From Rhea pennata (lineage: Eukaryota; Chordata; Aves; Rheiformes; Rheidae): DNA of 64,000 nucleotides. The translations under genes and the position numbers were made by a program. This document shows, in pieces, positions 1 through 22,700 of the stretch. Position 1 is the stretch's first letter, and each line of letters begins with the position of its first letter. The DNA is taken from contig NC_084664.1 of the NCBI RefSeq assembly GCF_028389875.1, forward strand, positions 114,087,466 to 114,151,465, read 5' to 3'. The notes below the pieces were generated by a model, which worked only from the letters and a program-made list of their open reading frames with translations, was not told where the DNA came from and did no database searches.

Positions 1-1622
1 GAGATGCAATTGCTTAATTCTTTCATTCTCAGGGAAAATGTTGAGCTACAGACCCTGGAGCATCAACTGTGTCTGTTGCATTCTGCATATGCAGTTCACC
101 TCTTCTGCTGCCTCTGACAAAGGGAGAATATTTTGACTAGTTGTCTCAAGCCAAAACATTGTTCAGCTTTCCCAGGAGGCTCACAGTATTTTGTGAGAGA
201 GGATTTTAACATTAACGGAGATGCTTGTCTGTCTTAAATACCAGACGTCAACATCTGTGATGGGAGACTGGAAGGCTTACTTCTTCCTCCCTTAGTATGT
301 GACTGTGCATTCTTCTTAGCAGTAACTTAAGAGCCGCTGGACAAAAGAGATCACTTTTAACTCTGTAATAATCCTTTTGGTCTTTTGATCTCCAAAACAA
401 ATAATTATGCTCACAGAAGGCTGGCAGGTAAGATTTTTCCTGGTTAATAACTCAGACATTGTTTCTTAACTACCGAAAATTATTTACTTGGAGTTTTCTC
501 AAATCTCAGATCTTTCTTTCCTTGCTTGCTAATCTTTTCCAAGAGCACTATTAACCTAACACAACATAGACACACTGACCTGGAAATGTATAATGTCAGT
601 TTTATGGAACAGCACCAACAGGTCTGATTTAAACCTCATGCTTCATTGAGTACATTGACACAGCAAATCCTCCCAAAGGACATCTGTTGTTCCCTGCACT
701 CATGTTTGTGCATCTGGTCAAATGGGGTGATTCCGTATGTAACTACTAGTAATACATCTAAATATACACTTGTACATGTAAGTGTGAATTGAGTATATAG
801 AATTATGATAATTGAACACAGCAAAATTATACATACAAAAGGGAATCATTGGTCAGCAAGCATTATGAAGGAAGAAAGATTCTGTAAATTCTTTAACAGA
901 ACTTACCTAAAACCCTTTTCATTTTTCATCTCTACATAGACCAATTGTTTCAATCTTTCTTTAGTAAAGATAATAGAGGAAAATGCTCAGAATAAATGCT
1001 ATGACCTTGAGATAGACACACACTTCTGTAGGATGAAATCTTGTAAGATATGTAGACACTTTGTACACATTCACACGGTTCAATGAAGTGCTCTGCAAAT
1101 TCAGGTTCACCTGAATACTTGGTTATCTAGCTGCTTAGAAACAAGAGTATTGTCACAGGAAAAATACCATACTAATGTGACTGTGCTGCTTCTGGAGTCT
1201 CTGAATGACAAGCCTCTTCTTCTGTGGAGGCAAACTTGTACCCTGCACTGGTCTCTGAATGTTCTAGGCAAATTTATTTGGACTGTTTGTTTCCTTGTAG
1301 TTGTATTTTGCACTTCTCCTTTTAAGTATTGAAAAATAATTTCCAGATCAAATGGATCATTATTGATAAAGCAAGCTGGTTGTTTTAATAGCAACCAGCT
1401 ATTAAAACAGCTTAATACAAGGTACATGCCTAAGTAGTTTGGCTTATAGTGAAGGAAAATGAGAGTATAATAAAGTTAACTTTTGTTACTGAAAACAAAT
1501 GCTTTGGATGTTTTTCTGTAGTGGCTGCATGCCATTATTATGACGTGCAAGAGCAGATTGTCACATACATCTTATGGGTTCCCTGCTTGTAAATCTTTCT
1601 CCCACTTTTTCTTTGCTTATAG
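1..1622 (+). other. GREB1L intron sequence upstream of the first recognised exon
   Basis: No coding exon was recognised here on either strand. A small double hairpin lies at 1373-1413. An open stretch around 1160-1330 lacks a usable donor and was not called. It may be a single intron or contain an upstream exon that I do not recognise. Confidence 0.6.
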
Positions 1623-12229
<10,607 letters not shown>

Positions 12230-14900
12230 GCTTTGATAAGACGTCGATAACAAAAAAGAACTTTTTTTAAAAAAAGTACAATCACAGTGGAGCAAAGTGC
12301 AACCAATATTTATCTAGACTATTCTAAAGGATTCCCAAAATTCTAACATAGGCTTTATTCTTAGGTTAAAAAAAAAAAAAATCACATCAGTTTAATTTAA
12401 AGGACTGTGGATTAAAGTTATATTCACATCCGTCACAATCGATGACACTAATCACACAGCCAGCCAAGTTGTAGGATATAGGAAGAGAACATAATTTGGT
12501 TGAAGATTTTTTTTATATATATATATTCAGCTGAGCGAGGGGAAGAAGCTGCTTTTAGCATCCGCTAGCTTGAATGTGTTGTATGAGACTCAACATAGCA
12601 TATGGAATTTATTGAAGATACGTGGGTTATGTGGAGGAGAGCCCGCTGTTTCTCTTCAGACCTGTACTTTAGTACAGTAATACTCAGGGGTTTGAAAGTA
12701 CAATATAACTTAGCTATTTGTATTAAAAGGAATAGTCTTGTTCTTTGTGCAGTGTTAGTTTAAAATTTGTAATTGTGTATGTATTGAAACTGTCTTTGGC
12801 AAAATTTCCACAGGTGTTTAAAGTTTACTACTTAAACCCGAACAAATCAGTAAATGCATGGCAGGCACTGTGCACACAGGTTCTCACAGCAGCATAATTT
12901 TCACCCCATTAGTTACCTCCTCCTTGACTCCAGGGATGAAGTGAATTGCCCACGCAGCGAACAGGCCTTCTTACAGATGCTCTCGCTTCAGCCAGAGTTC
13001 AGAATAGCTTGACAGCAACGTATCGCCAGTTTTCACTCTTGTCAAAGCTTTTAAAATTTGTGATTCATCCTCCTCTGGGTATGGAAATTAGTTCTGCTGC
13101 ACATCAAATGCCTCTGTGGTGGGCTTTATGCAATTTACTCTACGTGTCCTTTTTCACTCAACTCCAACTGGCTGCAGGCCTAAGATCAGAAAAACTTTTT
13201 CTTTCAATTCATAACTGTATGTGAATCAGAAAATGCCAAAGTGCGCAGGAAGGCAGTGCTGCCTGAGCTGGGTTTGAGAGACGTACGAGAGTCTGAAACT
13301 GGGCATGTTTTACGATGCCCAATGGCATGTGGGGGGAGAGTTCCTTGTGGGCTGGGACTGCGCAGAAGAGACTCTGTCCAGAAGTAAAGAAAGATCTTTC
13401 TTTGAATGCATCACCTAATGCTGTTGGTCCTTCTGTTTGAATTAACTTTAAATATTGGTTGTCGAGCTGGTCAGGCATTGTTCTTACAAACATAGTACAA
13501 CGTGTTGCTGAGTCTTGTTAAGTTGTTGCAGAATGAACTTGGTGCAGCAGAATTTGGTTGTCAGGGTTAAATCAGAGTGGTATTGTTTTACTTGGGCAGT
13601 TAACACCGGTTACCCAACTGATATTTCTGTTTATTAATGAAATAAAAAAAAAAACCTTCCTGCTCATCATGATCCCCTTACCAAAAAGAAAAATGCAACA
13701 GGCTTTTAAGATTAATATTCCTGAATCAATTTACTCCCTGAAAATGCAGGGAAATCAACATCTCTCTTTACTTGACCTGCAGCTCATCAGAGCAGGACCT
13801 GCCAAAGCTGCATTTTAAGCATCATAGTGTTAATTGAGCAACCTTTTTAAAAAAAATCTTAAAGAGATGTTTACAAATGAAAAACATTAATATATTAGAC
13901 TGAGGTTAAAGAAATGGTTTGCATATGTCTGTGTTAATGTAGCTTAATTCTGATGCTGTAAATTTAGCAACTTTCATATGAACAACCTCTTTCTTTAGAT
14001 TTATTATTTTTTATTTTCCTTCACACACAACCTGCCTTTTATAGTCTAACACTTGGCAGAGGTAGGGATGTAAAAGATGCTTCTTGAAGCTTTTGCTATA
14101 TACCTGAATGTATTCCATTATTTCTGGTTTTGCCAGAAGGGCTTAAGGTTGACCCAGAGTTTTAGTTTGGTGTAAAATTTCCAGGTATGAAGTGTTCAGA
14201 AATGGTTTCCTTTTTGTGTATTTGATGTTTGCACTACGTTCTTAAAATTCCAGGTGCTGAGACTACTATGATGAGTTAGTCCTCTGGTGAAGCAGTGCAA
14301 AATTGTCCTCAAGATTGAGAATTAAATCAGAAAGTCAGCATATTTGCCTTCCATTACCAAATAAGTGTAAAACAACTTCTGAAACTCTTTCCCATGCCAA
14401 GGCAAGGAGTTTTCAAAGTATATTAAAAAAAAAAAAAAACTCAAAAGTTGTAGGCCTGTCTAGTTCAAAATTTTCGCTTGCTTCTGGGATTCCTGGAAAG
14501 GAGACCATTTATTCTACAACTAGATTATTGCTATTCCACTTTGATTTTAAGCCTCACCATCAAGGCCCTTCTTATGAATGTATTACATTGGCCAGCATTA
14601 TGTTTTACCTGTAGATGTTATTGTCTATTCACAGGTTAAATTTGAATGTAAACTAAGATTTAAAGAATCATATTCAGATGCTTTTTGCTTAACTTATGTA
14701 ATTGCTTTTTGCGACTTTTGGAAGAGGGTTAAAAAAAATGTTGCTTTCCTAGTGTAAAGTTTTCTTAACCAAAAACTTGGTGAATTTAGCTTCACTAGTC
14801 AGTCTACCTCATGTTATTGTTTATGAACTGAAACTGTCTGCAGTTGTGGCTATGGTATGTTTATAATGTGCTTTCATTAAATTTGAATATATTAAGTTAC
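12230..14900 (+). other. GREB1L: Probable GREB1L 3' UTR
   Basis: AT-rich, non-coding sequence directly after the GREB1L stop. Candidate poly(A) signals on the plus strand are AATAAA at 13641-13646 and ATTAAA at 14876-14881. The extent is inferred, since no transcript data are available. Confidence 0.45.
14876..14881 (+). terminator. Candidate GREB1L poly(A) signal (ATTAAA)
   Basis: Common variant hexamer about 2.65 kb after the stop, followed by AT-rich sequence. AATAAA at 13641 is an alternative but lies inside an A-rich run. Confidence 0.3.
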
Positions 14901-15820
14901 CATTTAAGACGACTTCTTTTTTTAAAAAAAAAGAAAAAAGAAAAAAAAAAAAGAAAAATGTTACTTTGAAGAACTGCAGGAACACTTTGTCTTGCCCATC
15001 CATCAAACATAAAAGTGCTTGCACCTGAGAAACCCACCTGATAGTGTCACTTTGGCACTATTAGTTGCCTTTATAAAAAGTTAATTCAGTATAATGCCAA
15101 TATTATAGGTTTTTCAAATTGGGTACTTCTGTCTGAGTCAGGAGCTTTGTTTTGAACAGACAATGGGTAGAAGGTAAACAAGCTGCAGAGACCAAAACGT
15201 TCAGTCACCTTAATTGCAAGCAGACCTGAAAACATACCGTGGTCTGGGCACCCTTCAGTACTGCCCTGGCTGGCAGGCCAGGTGTGGTGGTACAGTTCAC
15301 CAGTCCAGTATTGCTCATTTCTGAGCAACGAAATACATTTCACCGTGTTAGTTCTTTGCTTCAGCTCTAGACAAAGGTTAAGGACACATGGATAGCGTGC
15401 AGAACAATATAAAGTAGCGTACAACAACTGCATATGAGTTCCAAATTAAAACAAGCCAAAAAACAATTATTAGATCTTTCCAATCTCACATTAGGGTATT
15501 AAGATACTATTCAAGGATGAAATCACCACCTTTCTTTCTTTTTACTGTAAGAATAACAGCAGTATTGTATTTACCTAAAGCCACTAAGAAATTGATCCTT
15601 GGTGAGTGAAGCTAGTGCATCAATCGTCAAAAAGGGAATTTGCACCTACTGCAGCAGGTAATAGTACAGTATCACTACATTCACCAATGACTGCTTCAAA
15701 ACAGAGTGCCTTTAGCTACTAAGATAGTAGTTCACATGCAAAAGTATAAAAAAAAAATACTAAACATTCATTCACACATAGCATCAATGCAGAATAACCT
15801 TAAAAAAAGCTATCAAGTAT

Positions 15821-15826
15821 TTTATT
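15821..15826 (-). terminator. Candidate ESCO1 poly(A) signal (AATAAA on the minus strand)
   Basis: TTTATT on the plus strand reads AATAAA on the minus strand, about 0.83 kb after the ESCO1 stop codon. It is the clearest minus-strand canonical hexamer I noticed in this interval, so 15.8-16.65 kb is the likely ESCO1 3' UTR. Confidence 0.4.
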
Positions 15827-16651
15827 TTTAATCTATCTACATTATGTACAGATCAAGAAAGGCCACAGCAGTTTTTTCAACATACAAACCCTTTAAAAGA
15901 GGAGAGCTTTAGGAAGGAGCGACAAGTATCAAAGTGAAGTCCCCTAACACAGGTATATACGCAGTACAGTACTTGAAAAAAATGAAGCCTACACCAGTTC
16001 CTTGGTGGTGGGGCTGAATCCACCTTTTAGCCTACAACTAATTTTGGAGCAGGGGGTAAAACAAGTTTCCGACGTTGCTGGCACCCAAGTTACTTGTGCA
16101 TCTAGTAGTGCAAACAATGCACACTAGAAGCAACCAATCTGTGAAGATGATGATTACCACAGCTACTGCACGTTTCTGGCATTGATGTAATTGAGCGTAG
16201 TCTTAAATGCTATCAGGCAATCTTAACTGCCTCACCCTGCTTTGAGAACTGGTGGCAGGAGATCAAAAAATAATTTACAGTACCAAGCAGCACTGGTATA
16301 TCCCCGCATTAAGAACTTCAGCATGTACTCATCAGTGAGACTATAGTCTTTGCATTAGTTTACAGTCCACTATGAACAATTTTCTGCTGCATGTAAACAT
16401 GACTAACTAGATAAAATACAATCAAACTTTTGTAAAAGTTAATAAAATATCTTTTTTTTAAAAAAAAAAAAAAAACAAAGTTAGCCTATTACTGCATTGT
16501 TTACAATTTTAATAAAATAGTACAACCTTTTGGTTGTTACCAGTCCTGAGTTCACTGTAACAAAAATGGCCCTGGCTTCTGCTTAAGGTCTGTACCAATT
16601 CAGTACATTTTGGCAGAAGTCTCCAGTAACTGCTCCTGAAGGAATTTCATT

Positions 16652-16799
16652 TTAGGTGTGATGCTGTCCATTGAGGAAGTTATATACTAGAAACTGGCCA
16701 GTGCCACAGTACTGTGTTGCAAAGAGTTTTCCATCAGGAGTAGGGTCAGAGAAAGCAATTTCTTCTTTACTTAAGTATGAGCCATATATGAAGTTGCTC
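16652..16799 (-). CDS. ESCO1: ESCO1 last coding exon
   Basis: Minus-strand acceptor ttgaacag then GAGCAAC. Encodes [19 protein letters not shown] then [19 protein letters not shown] and ends NGQHHT, with TAA at 16654-16652. It holds the conserved Asp of SDPTPDG, which is essential in the human enzyme. Confidence 0.97.
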
Positions 16800-19700
16800 C
16801 TGTTCAAAAGAAAAAAACGTTAACTACTCACTCTCAGGAAATAATGCAAGAAGTATTTCTTACCTGGAAAGTCATCATGCCTCAACACTTTAAGGTCTGC
16901 TGATCCTTAAATTTGTGTCTTCATTTTCCATGGAAGTTTGGAGTTGAACAAAACAAAACAAACAAAAAAACCCCAATTGTTTCTCTCAGCTTCTCTCTCT
17001 CTCTCCCCCTCTCTCCCTCTTTTTAATCTCTTACTTAGTCATGTGTTCTGGAAGCGTTTTTATAAGTGTTTGATACGAAATTTTAGAAGAATGTCCGCAC
17101 AGGGCAACTTCTTGCAAGTTGTATCAGGAGTTCACTTTCAGAGTTAAAAAAAATCCAACTAGTTCTAGCAATTCAGCTATTCTAGCTATAATCCAGCTAT
17201 TTCTTTATACAGAAGAGAATAAACTACGCACTATGATTATAATTACCAGAAATGAAAACTACAAGTTAAGAGGGGTAAACTATAAGTATAGAGGGGTCTG
17301 AAAAGACCAAAATTTCAAATTCCTGGTTTGAAAAAAATTATATACGGCATTTGGACAAGAACGCATTTTAGATTAATTTAGAACATCTAAGAACACAACG
17401 ATACTACATAATTCATAACTGATAAGCTTCCAGGATGATTAATTTATAGGAAAAGGAAAATTCAATTTCCTTAAATTTTTCAAGTAAATATATATCTTTG
17501 CTTTTTCCTTATTTGAAGAAAGATGAGCAAATCAGGGATACCACTGCGCTTTTTGGGATGGCTGCCTGAACAAATTTAGAAAACTGATCTCACACTTTAA
17601 GATCTTGATTGGAGGAAGAGGCAGAGGAAATGCTGATTCTCAGAAACTGATGCAACTCCCATTAAAGATAGGTTTTTGAATTCCCGTAAAATAAGCTTAG
17701 AGGTACTTGCATAGTAAGTATGAACCCCTAACAAATATTGACACCTCTATTAAATCTTGATGAAAAGACAATAGGAACAAAGTATTTTTAAAACTATTAC
17801 TAGAAGACTAGAAGACTATTACAGTCTTCTCCTTACTATATTTATTATTAGAAAATAATCTTGCAAGGTTCTTAGACTGGGTTTTTGTGACTGCAGGTAT
17901 ACTATGAAAGCTTGAATGAAGTGGGGCAGTCATTCTCAAAAAGGGAAGTTGGGAGGAAATGGGTATTGTTTTTGGAAAAAAAAATCCTTCCCTTATAAAC
18001 AGCTTATAGGAAGCTACTGAATACCCAGATCAAAATCAGCTTCTGAAATTAAAACCAAATTACCAAGTTAACATGCCTATCTGAACACAGCTTTACAGGT
18101 GATGTTTTAGACGGAAGGTAATCTGATACAAACTTGCATCAGCATCCACCGCCATCAGCCAGGTGGATGCATTTTACAGAGTGGAACAGCTTTTCCAGAC
18201 CCTCCAAATACTCGGCAGTCACAGGAACGCCTGTGCCAAAGCCCAACAGATGGGGCTGGCCAAGCACCCAGACAAACCTGAGAGCCAGCGATAACAACAC
18301 TTGTCTAGTCTGAACAGGTGTTTAGACGTCTAGGAAATTCCACTGCAAGAAACCTAGGCACTTGGCGTTCAGGAGCTTCCAGAAAGGAGGGTGCAAGGTG
18401 AAAACACATTTAGACTAAAATGTTGAGTCTCCAAGCAGTATTGCAAATGTTTGAGTCCTTTAATGAATAAAGTACTTAGTATTCAGTGAAATACACTCAT
18501 CACTAGCTACTACAGCTCCATGGAAATTGAAAACCTCTCATAAGGTTCAGTGGACCTGAATAAAGTGAAAAAACAGTTAGAAAACCACTCAAGAAGAGCT
18601 GTAGTCCAAGAGACTCTTATCAAATAGGTCTGTGCACTGTTCCCCCCCTCCCCCCTTTTTACCTCTAAGAAACAGAGATTTGGCCAATGATTAGGTCACA
18701 GTTCTTTACACTTGGGTAATGTCAAGCACTGACTAAAGACACTCTCATTTCCTTCACTCATAATTAACCTAAGATAAATTTACCCAAGCTCATTCACAGT
18801 CTGCTAGACCAACTCATTACAATTGCACTGAGCAGAAAGATTTCTATTAAAGCCAAGCCATTTCAGAATACTGATGTTAGTTTTTGAACTCCACATAAAA
18901 CTGGAACTGTTAACCATGCTCAAATTTACATTCCCAATTTCATTGGAAAAATACAAGATTGAGACATAAAATAAAACAGTACATGTCTTGGACTAAGGTT
19001 TATCTAAAACACATATAACCAAGGAAATGACTTTTTAATATTACCTAAGACACTCTATCATCCGAGAAGCAATTTTCTTCCGCCGCATCATGCTGAACAC
19101 CCATATTCGACTAATCCCACAAATAGCAGGTTCTGGAGAAGTAGAACAACACCATGCTTTCTGCCTTTCAAAAATGACTTTTTCGTTTTCTGAACTAACT
19201 TCTGGAACTTTTTCTTCTATAACTCGGTAACCCTGCAAGTGATGTCAAAATATTTGATACTTTATAACAGCATCAGTAGTGACTGAACAAAATAACTATT
19301 CTGTAAAAGTGTATGTTAAACATATATACATGCTAAAACGTGTTACCAAAAAGACTGCATAACTGTGCCTAATTTAGTTTCTCTTAACAGTTTCACAATC
19401 AGAACAAATGATGAAAGGAAAGAGACTAAACAAAAAACACCCTCTAAGGTCTATATGATTTAAAATAGCAAAAAAGAAACCCCAATTCTCATTACCACCT
19501 GTCAAGAGTTTTCCTTGATTTTCTCTTTTTGACAGATTATTTGGCTTCTGGTCTGCTACTTCTAACGGACAGTAGGAAATAACTGTATTACCACAGTTTT
19601 AGGGAATCTACAGAATAGGTGAGAGTATGACAACAGTTTTTATTGTTGCAAGTGGTAGTCCTACTCCTCACCCTGCTCTCCACCACACAGCTCTGCCCTC

Positions 19701-22700
19701 TGCTTCACACTAGCTGTGGAGTTGTGACCCCTCAGTGACTTAGTTCAATAATCCTATGAAGTACCCACTTTTTCCTTTGAATTAGGATTTCTGCCAGCAA
19801 GAGAGTTCAATCTGCTTGTCAACAAGCAAGAAGTAGGCTCAGCAGCACAAAGGAAGACTTAAACCATTCAGCTACAGCAAGCTCTTACCTGAGCTGGTCT
19901 AAGCCAACTAGCTGTACCATACATCTCTTAGCTCAAGGTCAACTACACTAAAACAAGTAACTACATTTCAGAATGGTCTACCACATCCTCCTCTCTGAAG
20001 CAGGAGTACATGGATTACTTACTTGCTAAATGGCTAAAGTTGAACTCTTAAATAATTCCGCTGTTTTACAAGATCTGAAGATGACTGCCATCAAGCATTG
20101 ACCCTTCTACAAAGTACTTTTCTCCAATGTAATCACTTACCCACTGGATGTGTTCTGCAATTAAACAGCCAATAACTTTTTTGTCGTTAGAAATAAAAAG
20201 AAGAGTTTTAGTTCTAGAGTAACACATAAGCGGAGCTTGCTGAAATCCCAAATCATTGTCTACCATCTCTCTAATCTCTTCAACCTGTCAAAATAAGTTT
20301 AAATAGTATATGAGAATTACATGTATAAATATACATTTGTTATACACATGTAGAAATTACAGATTTATAAAAATGCACTACGGTATTTGGAACACAGAAA
20401 GCTATTCCAAAAGTTAAGGATTATCCTGAGGAAGAACCTGCAATAAATAGGCTCACAGTGTTCTTCAAGTGATGCTTAGTTGGAAATAACAAAAGTAGAT
20501 AACTCTGTATCATTTTCCAATAAGTCTAAACATCTACCAGTCAAAGGCTAACAGAGAGAATGTAGATAAAAGTGTGATATTCTAGCCAATAAATGAGACC
20601 TAAGTCAAAAGCTAAAGTAGACTAGCTGAAGGTTTTTGTTATTTTTAAAGCCTTGAAACAATTTCTCTATAAAGTTTTGGGCAGATAATGGCAAATGCAA
20701 TTCAAGGAAGCTAGAAAAGAGATCATGAGGCATTTGTTGAAAAGAAATGAGTAATTGTTCCCTCTTTCCTCAAGCCTTCCACTCTTCTATTAGCTCAGCA
20801 AAAAGCTAATAGAATCAAATTAAAACTAGAATTTCAGTGTTTAATATTAGAAAGGATAGCAAAAACTAGAATTAATATAAACTTCAGCATGAATGTGAAT
20901 AAAAGCTTATGCATGAGCTGAGATTTTACAGGGGGAATCCTGCACGTATAACTGGTCACTGGGGCTGCCTTTATCATCCCATTACTCACACCAGACACAA
21001 ACAGGGCTGCCTTTCTTATGTCGCATGTTAAACAGCATAAGCTTCTTTAATCCAAGTGGTAGTCACCTTCGTAATACAATGCTAGCGTCAGTCATCCACA
21101 GGGCTGACAACTGTAGCTTCTCTCAACACTGAAGGCTCTCATACACAAAACTGTCCTAAATGACTTTATTTGCTAGTCTTGCTTCCCTCTGTTCCATTTA
21201 TAGATTCTAAGCAGTTTTTTTCTTAGTCCTTTTACTAAAAAATTTCAGTAAACTATGCAGCTATATGCATAATTTATATTAATGTCATACTAAAATTAAG
21301 GTAGCAACATTAGAGAAATAAACTTAGATAAAGAACATTCTATGAATCAGTGTACATCTGCATTAAGTATAAGAAGAAAAATTGTACTTCCCAATACACT
21401 AACTTGGAAAATTCTATGTTAGTCTAATGAAAATCACCTAAGTCACTTCATAGTGCAGAAAGAGCTGTCTTGGGAATCGACTCAAACTCCTGGCTCATGG
21501 TATTTTATTATTAGCCTTTTAGTTTGTTACTTTCAGGACAACTAGAAGTGTTAAAATATATATAAATGCAGTGTAACCAAGAATGCAAAAAAATATTCTG
21601 AACTATACCATCTGGAGCACAAACCATAGAATTACAGAATAATTCAAATAGGAAGCGATCTCAGGAGGTCTCTAGCTCAACCTCCTACACAAAAACATGG
21701 TAGGATCTCACAGCTGAGGGCTTTGCCCAGTCAGGTCTTGAAAACCTCCAAGGACAGAGACTACAAAACCTTTTTGGGCAACCTGTGCCCTGGCCTGGCT
21801 GTCTTCACAGTGAAGAAGATTTTCTTTACATCCAGTCTGAATCTCTCCTTCTTCAACTTATGTCTGTTATCTCCCACCATCCCACCATGCATCACTGTGA
21901 AGAGCCTGGCTCTGTCTTCTCCATAACCTCCCCTTACGTGCTGGGTGGCTGCTGTCAGGTGCCCCTAACACCACCCAGCCTCCAGGCTGAACAAGCCTCG
22001 GTACCCTAGTCTCTCCTAACAGGACAAGTGCTCTAACCCTGACCATCCTGGTGGCCCTCCACTGAACTCATTCCAGTTTATCAATGTGTCTGTTGTACTG
22101 GTGGGGCCAAAACTAGATGTAGTATTACAGATGGGGTCTAACAAGGGCCAAGCAAAAGGCAGGGGGAGGAGAGAAGGGGAAATCAGTTCCTTTGATCTGC
22201 TGACTGTGCTCCTGTTAATGCAGCCAGCAAGCTGCAACAACCTACCTTGCTGCCAGGACACATTGCTGGCTTATGTACTATCGCCAAGCATAAGCCCCCA
22301 GGCCTTTTCTGCAGAGCTGCTCCCCAGTCAGTCCCCAAGTTTGCTTCATTGCAAGGTGCTTTTCCTTCCCAAGCAAAAGACTTCACGTTCATCCTTGCCA
22401 AACTTCATCAGATTCCTGTTGACTTGTTCTTACACCCTAGGTCCCTCTGAACGGCAGTCCCGCCCTAAGCCCATCGACTGTTTCCCCCAATTTGGTGCCA
22501 TCTGCAAAATGGTCAAGTATCCGCTCTGTCACCTCCTCCTGATAACTGATAAAGATGTTAAACAAGACAGGTCCTGAGATATTTCCATACCAGATGAGTG
22601 TTATTATCCAGCATCAAGGTAAAGTTAACCACTATTCTCAACCTTTGAGTCCAACCATTCAGCCAAGTTCTTATGCTTTCAGCTGTCTGCCCATCCAAGG

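Noticed and set aside
1150-1332. Possible extra GREB1L exon on the plus strand
   Set aside because: A plausible acceptor precedes gaaaaatacc, but no GT donor follows in frame and I do not recognise the peptide.
21723-22577. Several plus-strand frames, including one of 163 codons
   Set aside because: Antisense of the CR1 element's 3' region; no protein similarity.
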